Origin: Dendrobium chrysotoxum
Taxonomy: Eukaryota; Streptophyta; Magnoliopsida; Asparagales; Orchidaceae
Length of the DNA stretch: 64,000 nucleotides
Direction of reading: 5' to 3'
Assembly (NCBI GenBank): GCA_019925795.1
Contig: CM034300.1
Coordinates: forward strand, 68,985,021-69,049,020
Shown here: one piece after another, positions 11,777-23,062 of the stretch
Layout of the letters: every line of letters starts with the position of its first letter
Position numbering within the stretch: position 1 is the stretch's first letter
Translations under genes and position numbers: made by a program
Notes under the pieces: model-generated
Databases searched by the model: none
Told to the model about the DNA's origin: nothing
The model's input: only the letters and a program-made list of their open reading frames with translations

Positions 11777-12440
11777 CTATGGTCCTCCCAGCAACCATCG
11801 CTCAATTACATTCATTTGACTTATATTATCTAAATATGGTTCTCTAATCATTATCATCTAACTCTAGTCCTTAGATAGTCATCACCTCACTATGGTCTTT
11901 CAATCACAATCGCCCAACCATGTTCCTCTAACTACCATTACCCGACTTGAACCCTTTAGCCACCATTACCCAACTATAGTTTTTCGACCACCATCACCTT
12001 TTAAAATCCTCAAACCATCATCGACCTCCTACAGTATTCTAATTGGTATCGCTAACTATGGCCCTCAAGCCTCAATTATTCTCTTAGAGTCCTCTGATCT
12101 CTATCACCCAACTATGATCATGTGACCATTATTGCATGGCTACAATCCTCCAACCATCATCGTCTGATTTATGCTTGGACAAATATGGCCCGACTACAGA
12201 CCTCTGACCACATCACTTACTTATGATCTTTTGAACAACATCGCCTCACTATAGTCCTTTGACCACTGTTGCTTGTCCATGATCCTCTAATCACTGTTGC
12301 TTCACTAAAATCATTCCATAATTATCACCTGACTAAGCCCATCTGACCATTGTCACCCTACTACAATTTTTCGACTATCATCGCTCAACTACAATCCTTA
12401 AACTAGTGTTGCCTAGCTACACTAACTCCCATCAGCAGTA
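11777..12440. repeat. 29-bp minisatellite, block 1b
   Basis: Continuation of block 1a after the Cassandra insertion, with units such as CCACCATTACCCAACTATAGTTTTTCGA. The open frame 11892-12125 lies wholly inside it and is a by-product of the repeat. Confidence 0.75.
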
Positions 12441-12765
12441 TCACCTACTGCTACAAATAATGTCAACACTCTTCTTCACTCATAAGATGATTGCACATCA
12501 TCCACCACTCTAACTTTTGATTCTAACACTAGGAACTATCCTAGACCTTTTGGTCACTTGTCTCTCCTAGTTAAAGAAGCCAAAATAAACAAACAAGCAA
12601 AGTATCCTTTAAAGACAACTACCATGCCACAAGGCTTTTCAACTTCTACCATGAAATACATTTTAATTTCTCTTGCAACTCCATTTTTATCTATACATGT
12701 ACTGAATCTTTGTCACCACAAATATTCTAGCATGTAACAAGTAGAAAAATTTTCTTATTTTATTT

Positions 12766-13637
12766 TAAGAATAATTATGATTTAAAAAAAATAAAAATTG
12801 AAATTTTTTGTATATCTACTCTTTCTATTACTTTCTAAAGATAAAAATGGAGTAGATAAATAGCTCAATCCTCTACTGGGCATAAAATTGAGTCGAGTTC
12901 AAGAAAATTAAATTGAATATAAACTCTAAATCAAAGATAAATGCTCAACTCAAATACAAAATATTTCAATTTGAGTCGTTTTTGCTCAAAATGATTCAAT
13001 TTTCAACTGACTCAAAATTAATTTTTAATTAAGTATAAACATAAAAAATAAATAAAATATTATGCATTATGCATATATTATGTTACATATCTTATATATT
13101 TTATTTAAATACTTATTTAAAATTAAATTTGGGTCAACTACAATAAAATTTGAGAGGGTCAAAGCAAACTCATCCTCGACTCAAAATAGAATAGAGTTAA
13201 TTTCAAATCATATCAAATTTAAAACTATTTTCATGTCTTTCAAATTTCATATTATTTTAACAAACCTTAATTATTTTTTATATGAGATTAAGATAATTTA
13301 ATCTTAAGCAATACATCATCATAGCACCATGAAAAGAACATTTACTAAATGTATGGGATTATTCTTATAATCAAATAAATAGAACAATAAATGTCTTAAT
13401 CATGAAAGAACAAGAATTTTATTCCATGCATTGTTTTTCAATTCTTCATTGAAAAAGACAACTTAGCTGAAATTTTTGAACTTGACTAGTTACTTTTAGA
13501 AGGAACAGAGCATTACAAACCACAAATCTCTTATTAAGGAGGCCCCCACCATTTAATAATCATTGATTTTAATTATATGAACATGATGAAACACTAAATA
13601 ATTGTTCATTAACATTCCTTTTCAAACCCAACAAGAA
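12766..13637. other. AT-rich non-coding stretch
   Basis: No gene is supported. It contains degenerate phrases of the ACTCAAATACAAAATATTTCAATTTGAG kind between 12,870 and 13,220, probably an old MITE or hAT-type remnant. An open stretch at 13062-13301 has no domain. Confidence 0.4.
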
Positions 13638-13640
13638 TTA

Positions 13641-13773
13641 GGCTTTGTTTGGAATGACTTTCTTACTGTTTCTTAAAGAGGCTCTCCAGTACAAAAATTA
13701 AATTTTTAGTACTGGAAAGCTGCTTTATGAAGCAATAAAAAAGTCTCTTTGAAGGGTTGTCCCAAATAAAATC
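13641..13773. mobile_element. Tourist-like MITE, copy 1 (TTA target duplication)
   Basis: A 133-bp fold-back element starting GGCTTTGTTTGGAATGACTT, with a near-palindromic core CAGTACAAAAATTAAATTTTTAGTACTG. It is flanked by TTA at 13638-13640 and 13774-13776. The TTA/TAA duplication and GGCTT(C/T)GTTTGG end place it with PIF/Harbinger-derived Tourist MITEs. Other copies are near 20.05, 22.80, 24.23 and 25.48 kb. Confidence 0.8.
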
Positions 13774-13977
13774 TTAATAAAGCATATTTACAAGCAAGCC
13801 TAAGTTTTTAATTAGCTACTATATTTATCAATAAAAAACTTGGATAAGTTAATAGACTATAATTTCATTCATACATTTACCTTTGTAGCCTCTATTATTC
13901 TCTTTGGTGCTATGTTATTTCCTAGATGGCTAAACCTATATATGTCTCTCTATAAATGTGGATGCATATCTCATCTC

Positions 13978-13979
<2 letters not shown>

Positions 13980-14008
<29 letters not shown>
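13980..14008. repeat. (ATT)n microsatellite
   Basis: About nine or ten uninterrupted ATT triplets. Confidence 0.95.
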
Positions 14009-14547
14009 TATATCTCATTTCCATTATTATTGGTAAAGGAGGAATTTTTAGGGTTTGTCATTAGGAGAAAAAGATGGTCCCATAAATGAGAAAGTCTCTT
14101 TGAAGGGTTGTCTTGTACTTTATATGATATTAATACCATTATTTTATTAAATTATGATTTTTTAGTACTGTTTGGTGGAATGGAAACTCTTGGTTTAATG
14201 ATGAGGTAGAGGATAGAGGATTTATTTAGTATTAGTTTTGAAAAAGATGAGGGTGATAATAACAATGCAAGGGTTAAGACTAGTTTACATTCACACACCT
14301 TTATGTAACCTCTCATATGATTACCCTATGATGATTATTTTAAGTTGTACTATAAACAAATGCAATTAAATTATTAAAGAAGTACATCTAATACATTATG
14401 AGATAAATGCAACAAAATTATTTTATATTTATGAAAATAATTATGCTATAAACATAATATGAATATATAATTATTTAGTTGTATTATCTAATAATTTAGT
14501 CGTACTGAAAGATAACACAGTATCCTTTATAATTAAAATAATTCTAT

Positions 14548-14850
14548 CAACAACAACAACAACATCAAGCCTTTATTCTGCAATGTGGGGTACATGAATA
14601 ATTTTTCTCTATATTGTTTTGTTAAGAATCAAACTATCATTTAAATTTAAGGAAAAAAAAAATCATTTCTAATATTTTCTAGCTAAGTCTGGTTAGGGCA
14701 ACCTCTATCTTTATTAACATAGGCAAAATTCAATACATCTACTCTCCTAATCGGGTCATTGAAAGGCTGACATTTTATGTGTCCAAACCATCTAGGGCGA
14801 TTCTCTCTAATCTTATCTGCCACTAGAGCTACGCCAAACCTTTCACATTA
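14548..14850 (-). pseudogene. 5'-truncated RTE LINE fragment (3' end)
   Basis: The plus strand reads (CAA)n ATCAAGCCTTTATTCTGC..., the reverse complement of the 3' tail of the RTE LINE at 48.5 kb (AAGGCTTGATGTTGTTG). Homology continues through the reverse complement of the C-terminal coding region (CATCTAGGGCGATTCTCTCTAATC) and stops abruptly near 14,850. Severe 5' truncation is the usual fate of LINE copies. No coding capacity remains. Confidence 0.85.
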
Positions 14851-15069
14851 TATAAAATATATCAAGATATCTTAATAAAATTTTTATTTCTAATCAAAAT
14901 TTAATTAGAATAAATTAAAAAATTTTAAATTTAATTTCAGAAGAATTTACGATATGAATAATCAATAAATTTTTTATAATATTTTTATCTAAAAAAATAT
15001 TTTAAATTCTAAAATTCATTCTAATCAAATTTTAACTAAACTATTTCATCCTTTTTTTCTTTTATAGAT

Positions 15070-15098
15070 TTAAATAAATAAATAAATAAATAAATAAG
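15070..15098. repeat. (AAAT)n microsatellite
   Basis: Seven tandem AAAT units within an AT-rich stretch. Confidence 0.9.
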
Positions 15099-15464
15099 CA
15101 GATATGAAGGAACTACTAATTGAAAGTACAGTTAAATAATAGATTTATGAAAGAGAATAAAATTATTTATTCTAAAAAAAATTCCCAAAAGTACATTAAA
15201 TTATTAATTAAAAAATCAAGCCATTAAAATTTGTTGACTTTTACTTAACTAGTCTACCGGTTATTGTGCTATTATTATTAGTCATATTTTATAATATCTA
15301 AAAAATTTAATATTTCAAATAATTGATATTTTTTTAATTTCTGCTCATACAAGAAATTTACTTCTCCATATCTTTACGATTATAATTGCACACTGGAAAA
15401 TATTATTTTGCTCTTCTTCAATTTAGACATTTTATGCATAATAATATTCATACATCACCAAACA

Positions 15465-18070
15465 TCGTCTTGGGCATGGATCTCGAGATATATTCAAATT
15501 AGAAGTTGCTGAGATTAAATTCAGAATCATCTGAACTCCGATTTCAGTAAACGTATAGTTAAATTAAATATCTCGATGAGGCGAACCCAATGACACCCAA
15601 AATGTGCAATCTGAGCCTAAGTGGAATCAAATATAGGGCTTGAAGCATATCTGGAAGTATTATGACATTAATTTAATGATCACATGATTTTCAAATTTGA
15701 CATGCTTATAATCGAATCGAGCAACTTGATGAGACAAATCTAACGAGCTCAAGATCGTTTAATAGCAATATCATTAAGGCACCTAAATGTTGGATGAATA
15801 CTCTGTGATCGAGAGAATCACTATGGGTTGTTTGATGGAGCCCTCAAAATTTTCTCTAGATCTTCTTCATATTCATGGGTCATGCCACTCCCCACTCGAT
15901 CCCCTCATTGGGGGAGAGGCTTGAATCATGAGCTAGAGATTTAAAAGAACTCTGAGCCTTAAAGAATCACGGAGCTTCACCCGAGCACCCCCCACGGACA
16001 AATGCTTGTTGCACGGCCGTCACCGCCGGACTTTTATTGGTCGATCATCATTGAATGTCCATTAGGTCGCCAGGCCTTCCCCTAACCACAATCGTCAGAC
16101 CTTCTCCTGACCACGATAGTCGGGCCTTCATCTGTCAATTGTCGTCAAAGTCTCTATATGACCTCCACCGTTTGACCTCCACCTGGCCACTGTCGTTAGA
16201 CCTTTCGCCAACTATAGTTCTCCAACCACCATCACCTGGCTACAGTCCTTCCAACCTTCGTGTCTCACCAACTATGGTCCTTCTGACCTCATCGCCAACC
16301 AACTATGACCCTTAAACCACCGTTGTCTAACTACAGTTTCTCTGACCATCGTTGCCCGCCAACGATCTCTCCAACCACTATCTCCGATAATGATCCCTCC
16401 TATCACCATCGCCCATCTATAGACTCTCCGACCTCCATCGTTAGACTATAGTCCCTCTGATTATTGTTTCCCAACTACAGTCCCTCTGATCTTTATCGAT
16501 CATTCGACCTCAATCACCTGACTATGTCCCCTCATACCACCAAACGATCCATTTGACCAATGTCGCCCTAATTATGATCCCTTTAACCATCACCTCCTAA
16601 CTATAATCTGTCAGACCTTCATCGCTCAACTAAGATCCATCAACCTCAATCATCTAACTAAGGTCCCTTCGACAATTATTGCCTGAGTACGATCCCTTTG
16701 ATCATCATTGCATAATTATAGTCTCTCTGACCACCATGACCCAACTAACATCCCCCCAACCACTATCCCCAGACTTCAGTCCTACTGACCTCCATCGCCC
16801 AAATACAGTCCCTCCGACCATTGTTGCCCGACTATATTCCCTCCAGTCATCATTGCCTGAATATGGTCCCTCTGACCTCAGTTGCCCGACTATGACTCCT
16901 TGACTATGGTTGCTTGACTATGGTCCCTTTGACCACCATCGCCCAACTGCATTTTCTCCAACCACTATCACCTAACTACGATCCCTCCAACCTATATCGC
17001 CAGATTACACTCCCATTGGCCTTTGTCACCTGATTATGGTCCTCGGACACTCATAGCCAAACTATTGTCCCTTCAACCTTGTTACTCGACTACGATCCTC
17101 AGACCATCATCGTCTAACTATGATCCTCAAAGCATTTTCACTCGACCACGATCCTTAGACAACTATCACCTAACTATGGTCCCTTCAAACTTCATCGCCT
17201 AACTACGGTCCCTCTAACCATCATTGTCTGACTACAGTCCCTCTGATCATAGTTTCCTGACTATAGTCCCTCTAGCATTCATTGACCCTTCAACCTTAGT
17301 TGCCAGACTATTTCCCCTCCCAACATTGACTACGGTCCCTCTGACTACCGTCATCCGATTACGGTCTCTCAAACCTTCTTCACCTGACTACGGTCCCTAC
17401 GACCATCATCACTATACTAAAGCCCATCCAACTACTGTTACCCGACTATGATCCCTCCAACCACCATCATCATACCATGGTCCTCCGACCACTATTGCCT
17501 TATTACTGTCCCTTCAATGTATGTTGCCCTATTACGATCCTTGCAACAACCATCGCTCAACTATGGTCCCATTGGCCTCCATCACCTGACTACGGTCATC
17601 AAAGCACCATCGCCCGACTATGGCCCCTGTGACCTCTGTCGTCCAACAATGATCCCTCTAACCTCTATCGCACAATTGCAGTCCACAGACCATTGTCGTC
17701 TTATTACGATCCTTCTGGACAAAAAAACAAACCAATAATATCTTTAAAACAACTCTCATGCTATCGAATTCATCCAACGCCAACTATGAAATTCACTCTA
17801 TATACTCTATATTTTTTATATTATGCCAATGTCTTCCCTCAAGGAAGAGCATCATCTGTAATCAATGATAAGCATTAGTAGAATCATTTCAACAAGGCTA
17901 GGCTCCATAATTTTTCCCTTTACGGGATTTTCCATGTAAAAATTATAATATCTCTTATGATTCTTACACCCTTTCTTCTTATTTGTGTGTATTAGATCTT
18001 CGTATAACGCTAGAACAATAAATTCTTTATCTCTCTATCATCGCGAATATTCCGGCACACAACAAATAGA
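15465..18070. repeat. large dispersed repeat with internal minisatellite, copy 2
   Basis: Partner of 9,320-12,765 (see shared blocks there). This copy has no Cassandra. The sequence TTTAAAAGAACTCTGAGCCTTAAAG at 15,941-15,965 corresponds to the AACTT insertion point in copy 1. Its right end, AATATTCCGGCACACAACAA, resembles the end of plant LTRs. The element family is not identified. Confidence 0.7.
16040..17715. repeat. 29-bp minisatellite, block 2 (on the order of 55 units)
   Basis: Tandem units close to GACCACCATCGCCCAACTACGGTCCCTCC, mostly 27-31 bp with 29 bp as the commonest spacing, run almost without a break. Because 29 is not a multiple of three, all frames read through a rotating set of Pro/Ser/Thr-rich peptides and give several open stretches of 60-96 codons (16055-16315, 16679-16903, 17224-17451, 17448-17738). 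These are artefacts of the repeat. This block is markedly more GC-rich than its surroundings. Confidence 0.85.
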
Positions 18071-18072
18071 AC

Positions 18073-18128
<56 letters not shown>
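18073..18128. repeat. (AAT)n microsatellite
   Basis: About 18 uninterrupted AAT/ATA triplets, starting at the right edge of the large repeat copy 2. Confidence 0.95.
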
Positions 18129-18129
<1 letters not shown>

Positions 18130-18357
18130 TATTGATTTGGTACTAAAAATGGCTACTAATTAATTATCTTGTTCAAACAAATATATTGTGGTTGATGTTC
18201 AACTAATCCTTGCAACATGAGATTTAATAAAAAATAGCTTATCATGATTGTTGCATTGAGATTCAAGAACTATTAAAAAGAGCTTATCATAATCCTGATT
18301 AAGTTAAAGGAGCCTCTTTAACAGAAAATTTAAAAAGAAATGAATATGCAAAATAGT

Positions 18358-19140
18358 TTGGCATTTTCTTGGAAAATGTCAACTGTTTTGGCATTTTTTC
18401 TTGAAATTACCATTTTTGGTGTGCCAATATATTTTCTATGAAATATTTTATAAATATAACATATATAGCTTAGCGAAATTCTAACTGTGTAACTCAACTA
18501 ACTTGTGTTCAAAAATTTTTAAAAAAGGAAATGGTAAACTTTTTTTAAATAATATTAATAAATACAAAATATATACATTTCATTTTAATAAGAAAATTAA
18601 ATTAAAAATATTGATTTAGCTAAAAATATTTTGACTTAATGTAATAATTATTTATTTAACTTTTTATTAATATTAATTGTATTATATTATTAATTATTAA
18701 ATATAAATATTATAAATTTATACTTAGATTTAATGTAATAATTATTTATTTAACTTTTTATTAATATTAATTATATTATATTATTAATTATTAAATAGAA
18801 ATATTATTAATTTCTACTTAGATCTTTTTTATATTTTAATAAAATTTTATATACATTAATGTTACACAAATATATTTTAACTTAAATTTATTTAAATTAA
18901 TGTATAAATTAAATTTGAATTAAAAAAATTATATTTAATATGTATAAATTTAATCCCATAGTTAATTTAATAATAAATATATAAAAATTAAATATGTAAG
19001 GATTTATATTTTATATTTTAAAAAAATTAATGAAAAAACTTATGAATGTTTACATATTTAATTTAAATTATATATATATACACAACTAAAATGGCATTTT
19101 CTTGGAAAATGCCAAAAGGTTTGGTGTTTTCGATCCTTAG
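18358..19140. repeat. pair of direct repeats enclosing an AT-rich tandem duplication
   Basis: TGGCATTTTCTTGGAAAATG occurs at 18,359 and again at 19,092, each followed by a second TTTGGCATTTT/TTTGGTGTTTT block. The motif is itself a short inverted repeat. Between them, a 94-bp AT-rich unit starting AATGTAATAATTATTTATTT is present twice in tandem (18638-18731 and 18732-18828). The identity of the whole unit is unknown. Confidence 0.6.
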
Positions 19141-19367
19141 AAAACATCATACCATTTTTACTATAAATTTTCTGTTCACCACACTCATTTTGCTTAATTA
19201 GGATTATGATTAGCTCTTTCTTATAATTTGGTCATTCATCAACCAATTTTAAAATAGAACACTCCATTTTCAATTATTTCATGAGTCATTGACCTCATTG
19301 TACCATTAACAAGGATGGTGAAGGAAGAGCCCATTGAACCATATCAATTTGAGGGAATCACACCTAC

Positions 19368-19990
19368 TTTTTTTTTTTTAATATTTATTTCATCAAAGAA
19401 AAAGAGTACAGCAAGGGCCACACAAGCATAAAGGCCAAAAGACAAAAAGAGATACAATAAGGGAGCACTAGAAGAAAAACAGGACACCAAAGCCCCCTGG
19501 GCTCAGCTAAGGCACAGGCTTCCAACCACTCGAAACCCAGACTCGGACCATCCAGAGGAGTGAAGGAGCAATAATTCACCAAAAAGCCAAACAACCACCC
19601 GCACCGAAAAAAGAGATCCAACCGATAAAGGAATAAACACCACCAAAGGTTGCCAACAAGCCACGGATTTAAAGTGGTGAGCCCGAGCCATATCATAGCC
19701 CAAATAAAACAAGAAGATACCGCAGAGGCAACAACAAAACACATGAACTAAATAGTCACGAACAGGGGAAAATGAAAAATACCAATAAGATAGCCACCAA
19801 ATAGCCCAGATGCCAACCAGCAGGGCTTCCACAACCTTCTCCACAATGTCGTTAAAAACCACCACTGAAGAGCAAAAGAGCCTATTTTTCATTACCTTTA
19901 CTTTTGTACCTCTTACCACCATTAGAACGACTAGGGTGAGCAACCTTAACAGGCACAACCTCCTCATAATCACTAAAGTCTTCTTCCTCC
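19368..19990 (-). pseudogene. 3' end of a retroposed transcript or L1-type LINE with poly(A)
   Basis: On the minus strand the segment ends with CTTTGATGAAATAAATATT followed by a run of at least 11 A (T-run at 19368-19379 on the plus strand), a polyadenylated 3' end. The beginning (about 19,990 to 19,870) could encode an acidic then basic tail ending GGKRYKSKGNEK before a stop. The remaining 500 bases resemble a 3' UTR and are clearly more GC-rich than the flanks. The open frames at 19385-19744 and 19503-19973 overlap this in different frames, are hydrophobic and lack domains. A 5'-truncated L1-type LINE is the likeliest source; a processed gene copy is the alternative. No target duplication was found. 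Confidence 0.5.
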
Positions 19991-20046
19991 CCCTTATCAG
20001 GAGAAGAACTATTTAATTTTGCCTTATCATATAGCAAGACAATTAA

Positions 20047-20176
20047 AGCTTCGTTTGAGACAATTTTTTTTGCTGCTTTCTAAAATAACTTTTTAGTACA
20101 TTATTTTTTGAATTAGAAATTTTTATACTAAAAAGTCGTTTTAGAAAACAGTAAGAAAGGTATCTCAAACGAAGCC
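20047..20176. mobile_element. Tourist-like MITE, copy 2
   Basis: A 130-bp fold-back: AGCTTCGTTTGAGACAATTT at the left and its near-inverse GTATCTCAAACGAAGCC at the right, with the family core CTTTTTAGTAC...TATACTAAAAAG. The target duplication is eroded. Confidence 0.75.
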
Positions 20177-20401
20177 TATGACTTACAAGAGCTAGAAATG
20201 GCTAACATGAACGTACACTAATAGACTCTTTTATCCCTTTTTTTCATTTGTACCCTTCTTTTTTCGGTAAGTTAGGGGATTCGAGCATGGATAAGCGAGA
20301 GGAAGTTATTCCGTCAACCAACAAGTCACAACTCGATATGCTTGTACCCTTCTAACTTGCTCTAGATGTGTGGGTAACTTCTCCTAAGACATAGACTACA
20401 C

Positions 20402-20403
<2 letters not shown>

Positions 20404-20444
<41 letters not shown>

Positions 20445-20447
20445 GTA

Positions 20448-20483
<36 letters not shown>
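20404..20483. repeat. (AAT)n(ATT)n inverted microsatellite
   Basis: About 13 AAT units are followed, after TAGTAATT, by about 12 ATT units, so the tract can fold into a long hairpin. Confidence 0.95.
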
Positions 20484-20484
<1 letters not shown>

Positions 20485-21271
20485 GTACATTATAGTGATG
20501 AATGAGATTTATTACTATTATAACTTAAATTTAAATCAACTTATCATGTGAAGACAATGACTTCCATAAGGAATGAATCCAATGTTGTGTTTTGTGAAGC
20601 CAACCTCCTTCTTCCCAAGGAGTGCGTCAAGAAGTACCGCTACATGTCACTCGTTATAAGAGCCATAAGTAAATCTCCCTCTAAATCCAGGCATGCGTTC
20701 GTTAAAGATCATATTTGTAATTAATATATCAAAATTAAATATTAGTACTTGATTATAAAAAATAATGCAATTCTATTGGTAAAATATATATAATATTATA
20801 ATATAATGAATTGTAGATTTTACACAACAAAAAAAGTGTTTCATGATATACACCAAAGAGTAGTGAACTTCTAAATAAAACATAAAAGCTGACATTATTA
20901 GATTTTACTTATTGTTAATAAAAGTGTTATTAGATTTTTAAGCTATTAATATCTAAGGATGGAATAGTTTAATAGTAATTAGCTTTTAAGCTTGTTTGCA
21001 AAAAAATAAAAAATAAAAAAAGGATTAGCTCAGTATTGAATTTGTCCATTAACAACTATTTTATTCATTTGGAAATTCCTCTTCTTGAACCATATTAAAT
21101 TATTCTTCGATTATGTACAAAATATCTCTATATTTCTTAGCATCAACATCAACTATATCGCATGATTTTTTTTTGTTATAATTTTCTAAACATTAATAAA
21201 CTTGAACATAATGTCATAATTTTAATTAAATTTTATAAATATTCTTTTTTTTCAAGTATGGGATGGATGTA

Positions 21272-21905
21272 GGGGCGTCAAAAATGGGTATTCGGGTCTG
21301 ATTCTGGTCATAACAAAAATTGACTCGAGTCCAATACAACTGACCTGAGTCCAAGCCGGTTTTATAAATGGATCAAAAATTCAAACACTGACCAGACCTG
21401 TTGAGGTTATTGAGTTGACCCAAACTAACCCGTAACCCTCGTGTGCGAGAGCGCAGCATGTGAGCTTCCAGCCCTAGCCAAAGGCAAGCTCTGTGGGTGT
21501 CGGTGCATGACTACAGACTACAAGCGAGCGAGGGCAAGGCCGCGTCGTCGTAACTGCGCGACTGCACGCAGGTGCGTGCTTAACAACGAGCAAGGGCGGG
21601 ACGGAGCGAGTGCGGGTGCGCGAGTCCAGGGCGAGGGTTGCGGGTGCGGGTGTGAGCGTTAGGGTGCCCGAGACTCAAGTCCAGGGCAAGGTGTTCTGCA
21701 GGGTCAACTGGCAAGTTCGAACGGGGACGGGTCCAATCTTAGTCAAATTCGAGTTAACGAGTTGATTCGGACCCTACCCGATTTTTCAAAGGGGTCATAA
21801 TTGAAACCCAAAACTACCCCCTTTGTTAAACAAGTCGACCCAAATCCGAATTTTCCAATTGGATTTGGGTCGGATTATCGGTTCGGGTTAATAATTGACA
21901 CCTAT
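21272..21905. mobile_element. hAT-like non-autonomous element with GC-rich core
   Basis: The left end AGGGGCGTCAAAAATGGGT and the inverse of the right end (ATAGGTGTCAATTATTAACC) share the GG.GTCAA pattern of plant hAT-type MITEs. Internal phrases (GGGTCTGATT, GACTCGAGTCC, TTGGGTCGGATTATCGG) are typical of this repeat type. The core at 21,436-21,720 is strongly GC- and CpG-rich (GCGAGTGCGGGTGCGCGAG). Its 73-codon open frame at 21441-21662 has no domain. I could not find a matching 8-bp duplication, so the boundaries are approximate. Confidence 0.5.
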
Positions 21906-22798
21906 GCTTTAAAAGCTTGCTAATATTTCTAAAATTTGATAGATATTCCATATCACTTTTGCACTTCACTGTCATCATCAATTCTTGTCATCCAAATCTA
22001 AAATGCAGACATATCTTTAAATAAATATGCCTCTCATATGGAACCTTCAACTTTCTTAAAAGTTTTTGTATGCCTCAAGTTACAAATTAAAATATGTGAG
22101 TAAATGTTTGTTTGACAATTATAATAATATAAATTTAAAATCTGTACTTAAAATTTTATTTAAAAAATTATATCTTTTAAATGGATATATTCTTCTATAC
22201 TGAATGAGACTACCAACTCTTTGTGTTAGATGCCATCCTAATAGATAATTATTTTATTAAATTATAAACTAATGCTCAAAATATTTTCTCAAAATTGCAA
22301 AAAATTACCACTATATCCTAACTTAATCTTATCATATATTCAATATTCATTATTGTTACACATATGAATGACGATCTATAATCGGCTATGTTTAAAAATT
22401 ATTACGTGGTATTAAAATTATTTAAAAATTTTCACTTGAATGATGCAGTTTGGTTAGAAATACATTGGCATCCACATCGGGCGAAATTATTACGTGCGGT
22501 CAACGGACGTTGTCAGAAGGCCAATCAGGACTCACCATGTCACCAATTTACCGTGTACCATTACTGTGTACTATTGTGTATCGGATGAGGTGACGCATCC
22601 TGATTAACCTCTGGACGGTCCAGTAACCGTACGTAATAATTTCTCTGACATCAGAGCCAGCATCAGCATTGGAGGTTTCATACAAGGGAAACACAAGTTC
22701 AATGAGGTGTCATGGCATCAATGTCAATAACCTCGTGGGGCATTCATGTGTTCGACGAGCTTTCACATCCGCACTCTAAAATGAGGTTTCATACAAAT
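21906..22798. other. non-coding stretch
   Basis: No gene supported. A short open stretch at 22388-22588 has no recognisable domain. The part at 22,440-22,760 has more balanced base composition than its surroundings and could be an old gene or repeat remnant. Confidence 0.35.
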
Positions 22799-22801
22799 TT
22801 A

Positions 22802-22953
22802 GGCTTCGTTTGTGCGGCTTTCTTATTGCTTCATTTGGAATGACTTTTTTTTTTACTTTCTAAAGCAGCTTTTTAGTACAAAAATTTTTAGTTCAAAAAA
22901 ATTTATATTAAAAAATATTTTAGAAAATAGTTAAAAAGATATTCAAACGAAAC
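22802..22953. mobile_element. Tourist-like MITE, copy 3 (degenerate, partly duplicated)
   Basis: Starts GGCTTCGTTTGTGCGGCTTTCTTATTGCTTC after TTA and ends near TTCAAACGAAAC. A second partial copy of the same family follows directly (about 22,954-23,062, ending GTTGTCTCAAATAAAATC), so two insertions or a tandem copy are present. Confidence 0.65.
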
Positions 22954-23062
22954 ATAAGACTTTTTTAGGACAATTTTCTTTCTACTTTCATCTTTTTAGT
23001 ACAAATTTTTTAAAAAATAATAAAATACAATAGTCAAAAGTTGTCTCAAATAAAATCTAAGG

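Larger units (their letters stand above)
9320..12765. repeat. large dispersed repeat with internal minisatellite, copy 1
   Basis: This segment aligns by eye, in order and in the same orientation, with 15,465-18,070. Shared blocks are an AAATTCAGGATCATCCAAACT-like left part, a GAGATTTGGAGAACT/GAGATTTAAAAGAACT block, the 29-bp minisatellite, and a right end with AATATTCTAGCATGTAACAAGTAGAA against AATATTCCGGCACACAACAAATAGAA. It may be a solo LTR or the non-coding part of a larger retroelement. Two Cassandra elements at 9,805 and 11,107 account for about 1.34 kb of its length. Confidence 0.7.

Noticed and set aside
16040..17715. Regular short repeats suggestive of a CRISPR array
   Set aside because: Units are tandem without unique spacers, diverged, and set in plant nuclear DNA with no cas genes.
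16055..17738. Several plus-strand open frames of 60-96 codons, Pro/Ser/Thr-rich
   Set aside because: They lie entirely in the 29-bp minisatellite, occur in more than one frame, and their peptides simply reflect the repeat.
19385..19973. Hydrophobic minus-strand open frames of 119 and 156 codons as membrane protein genes
   Set aside because: They overlap each other in different frames within a poly(A)-ended retroposon 3' region; Cys/Trp/Phe/Leu-rich content comes from T/G-rich sequence.
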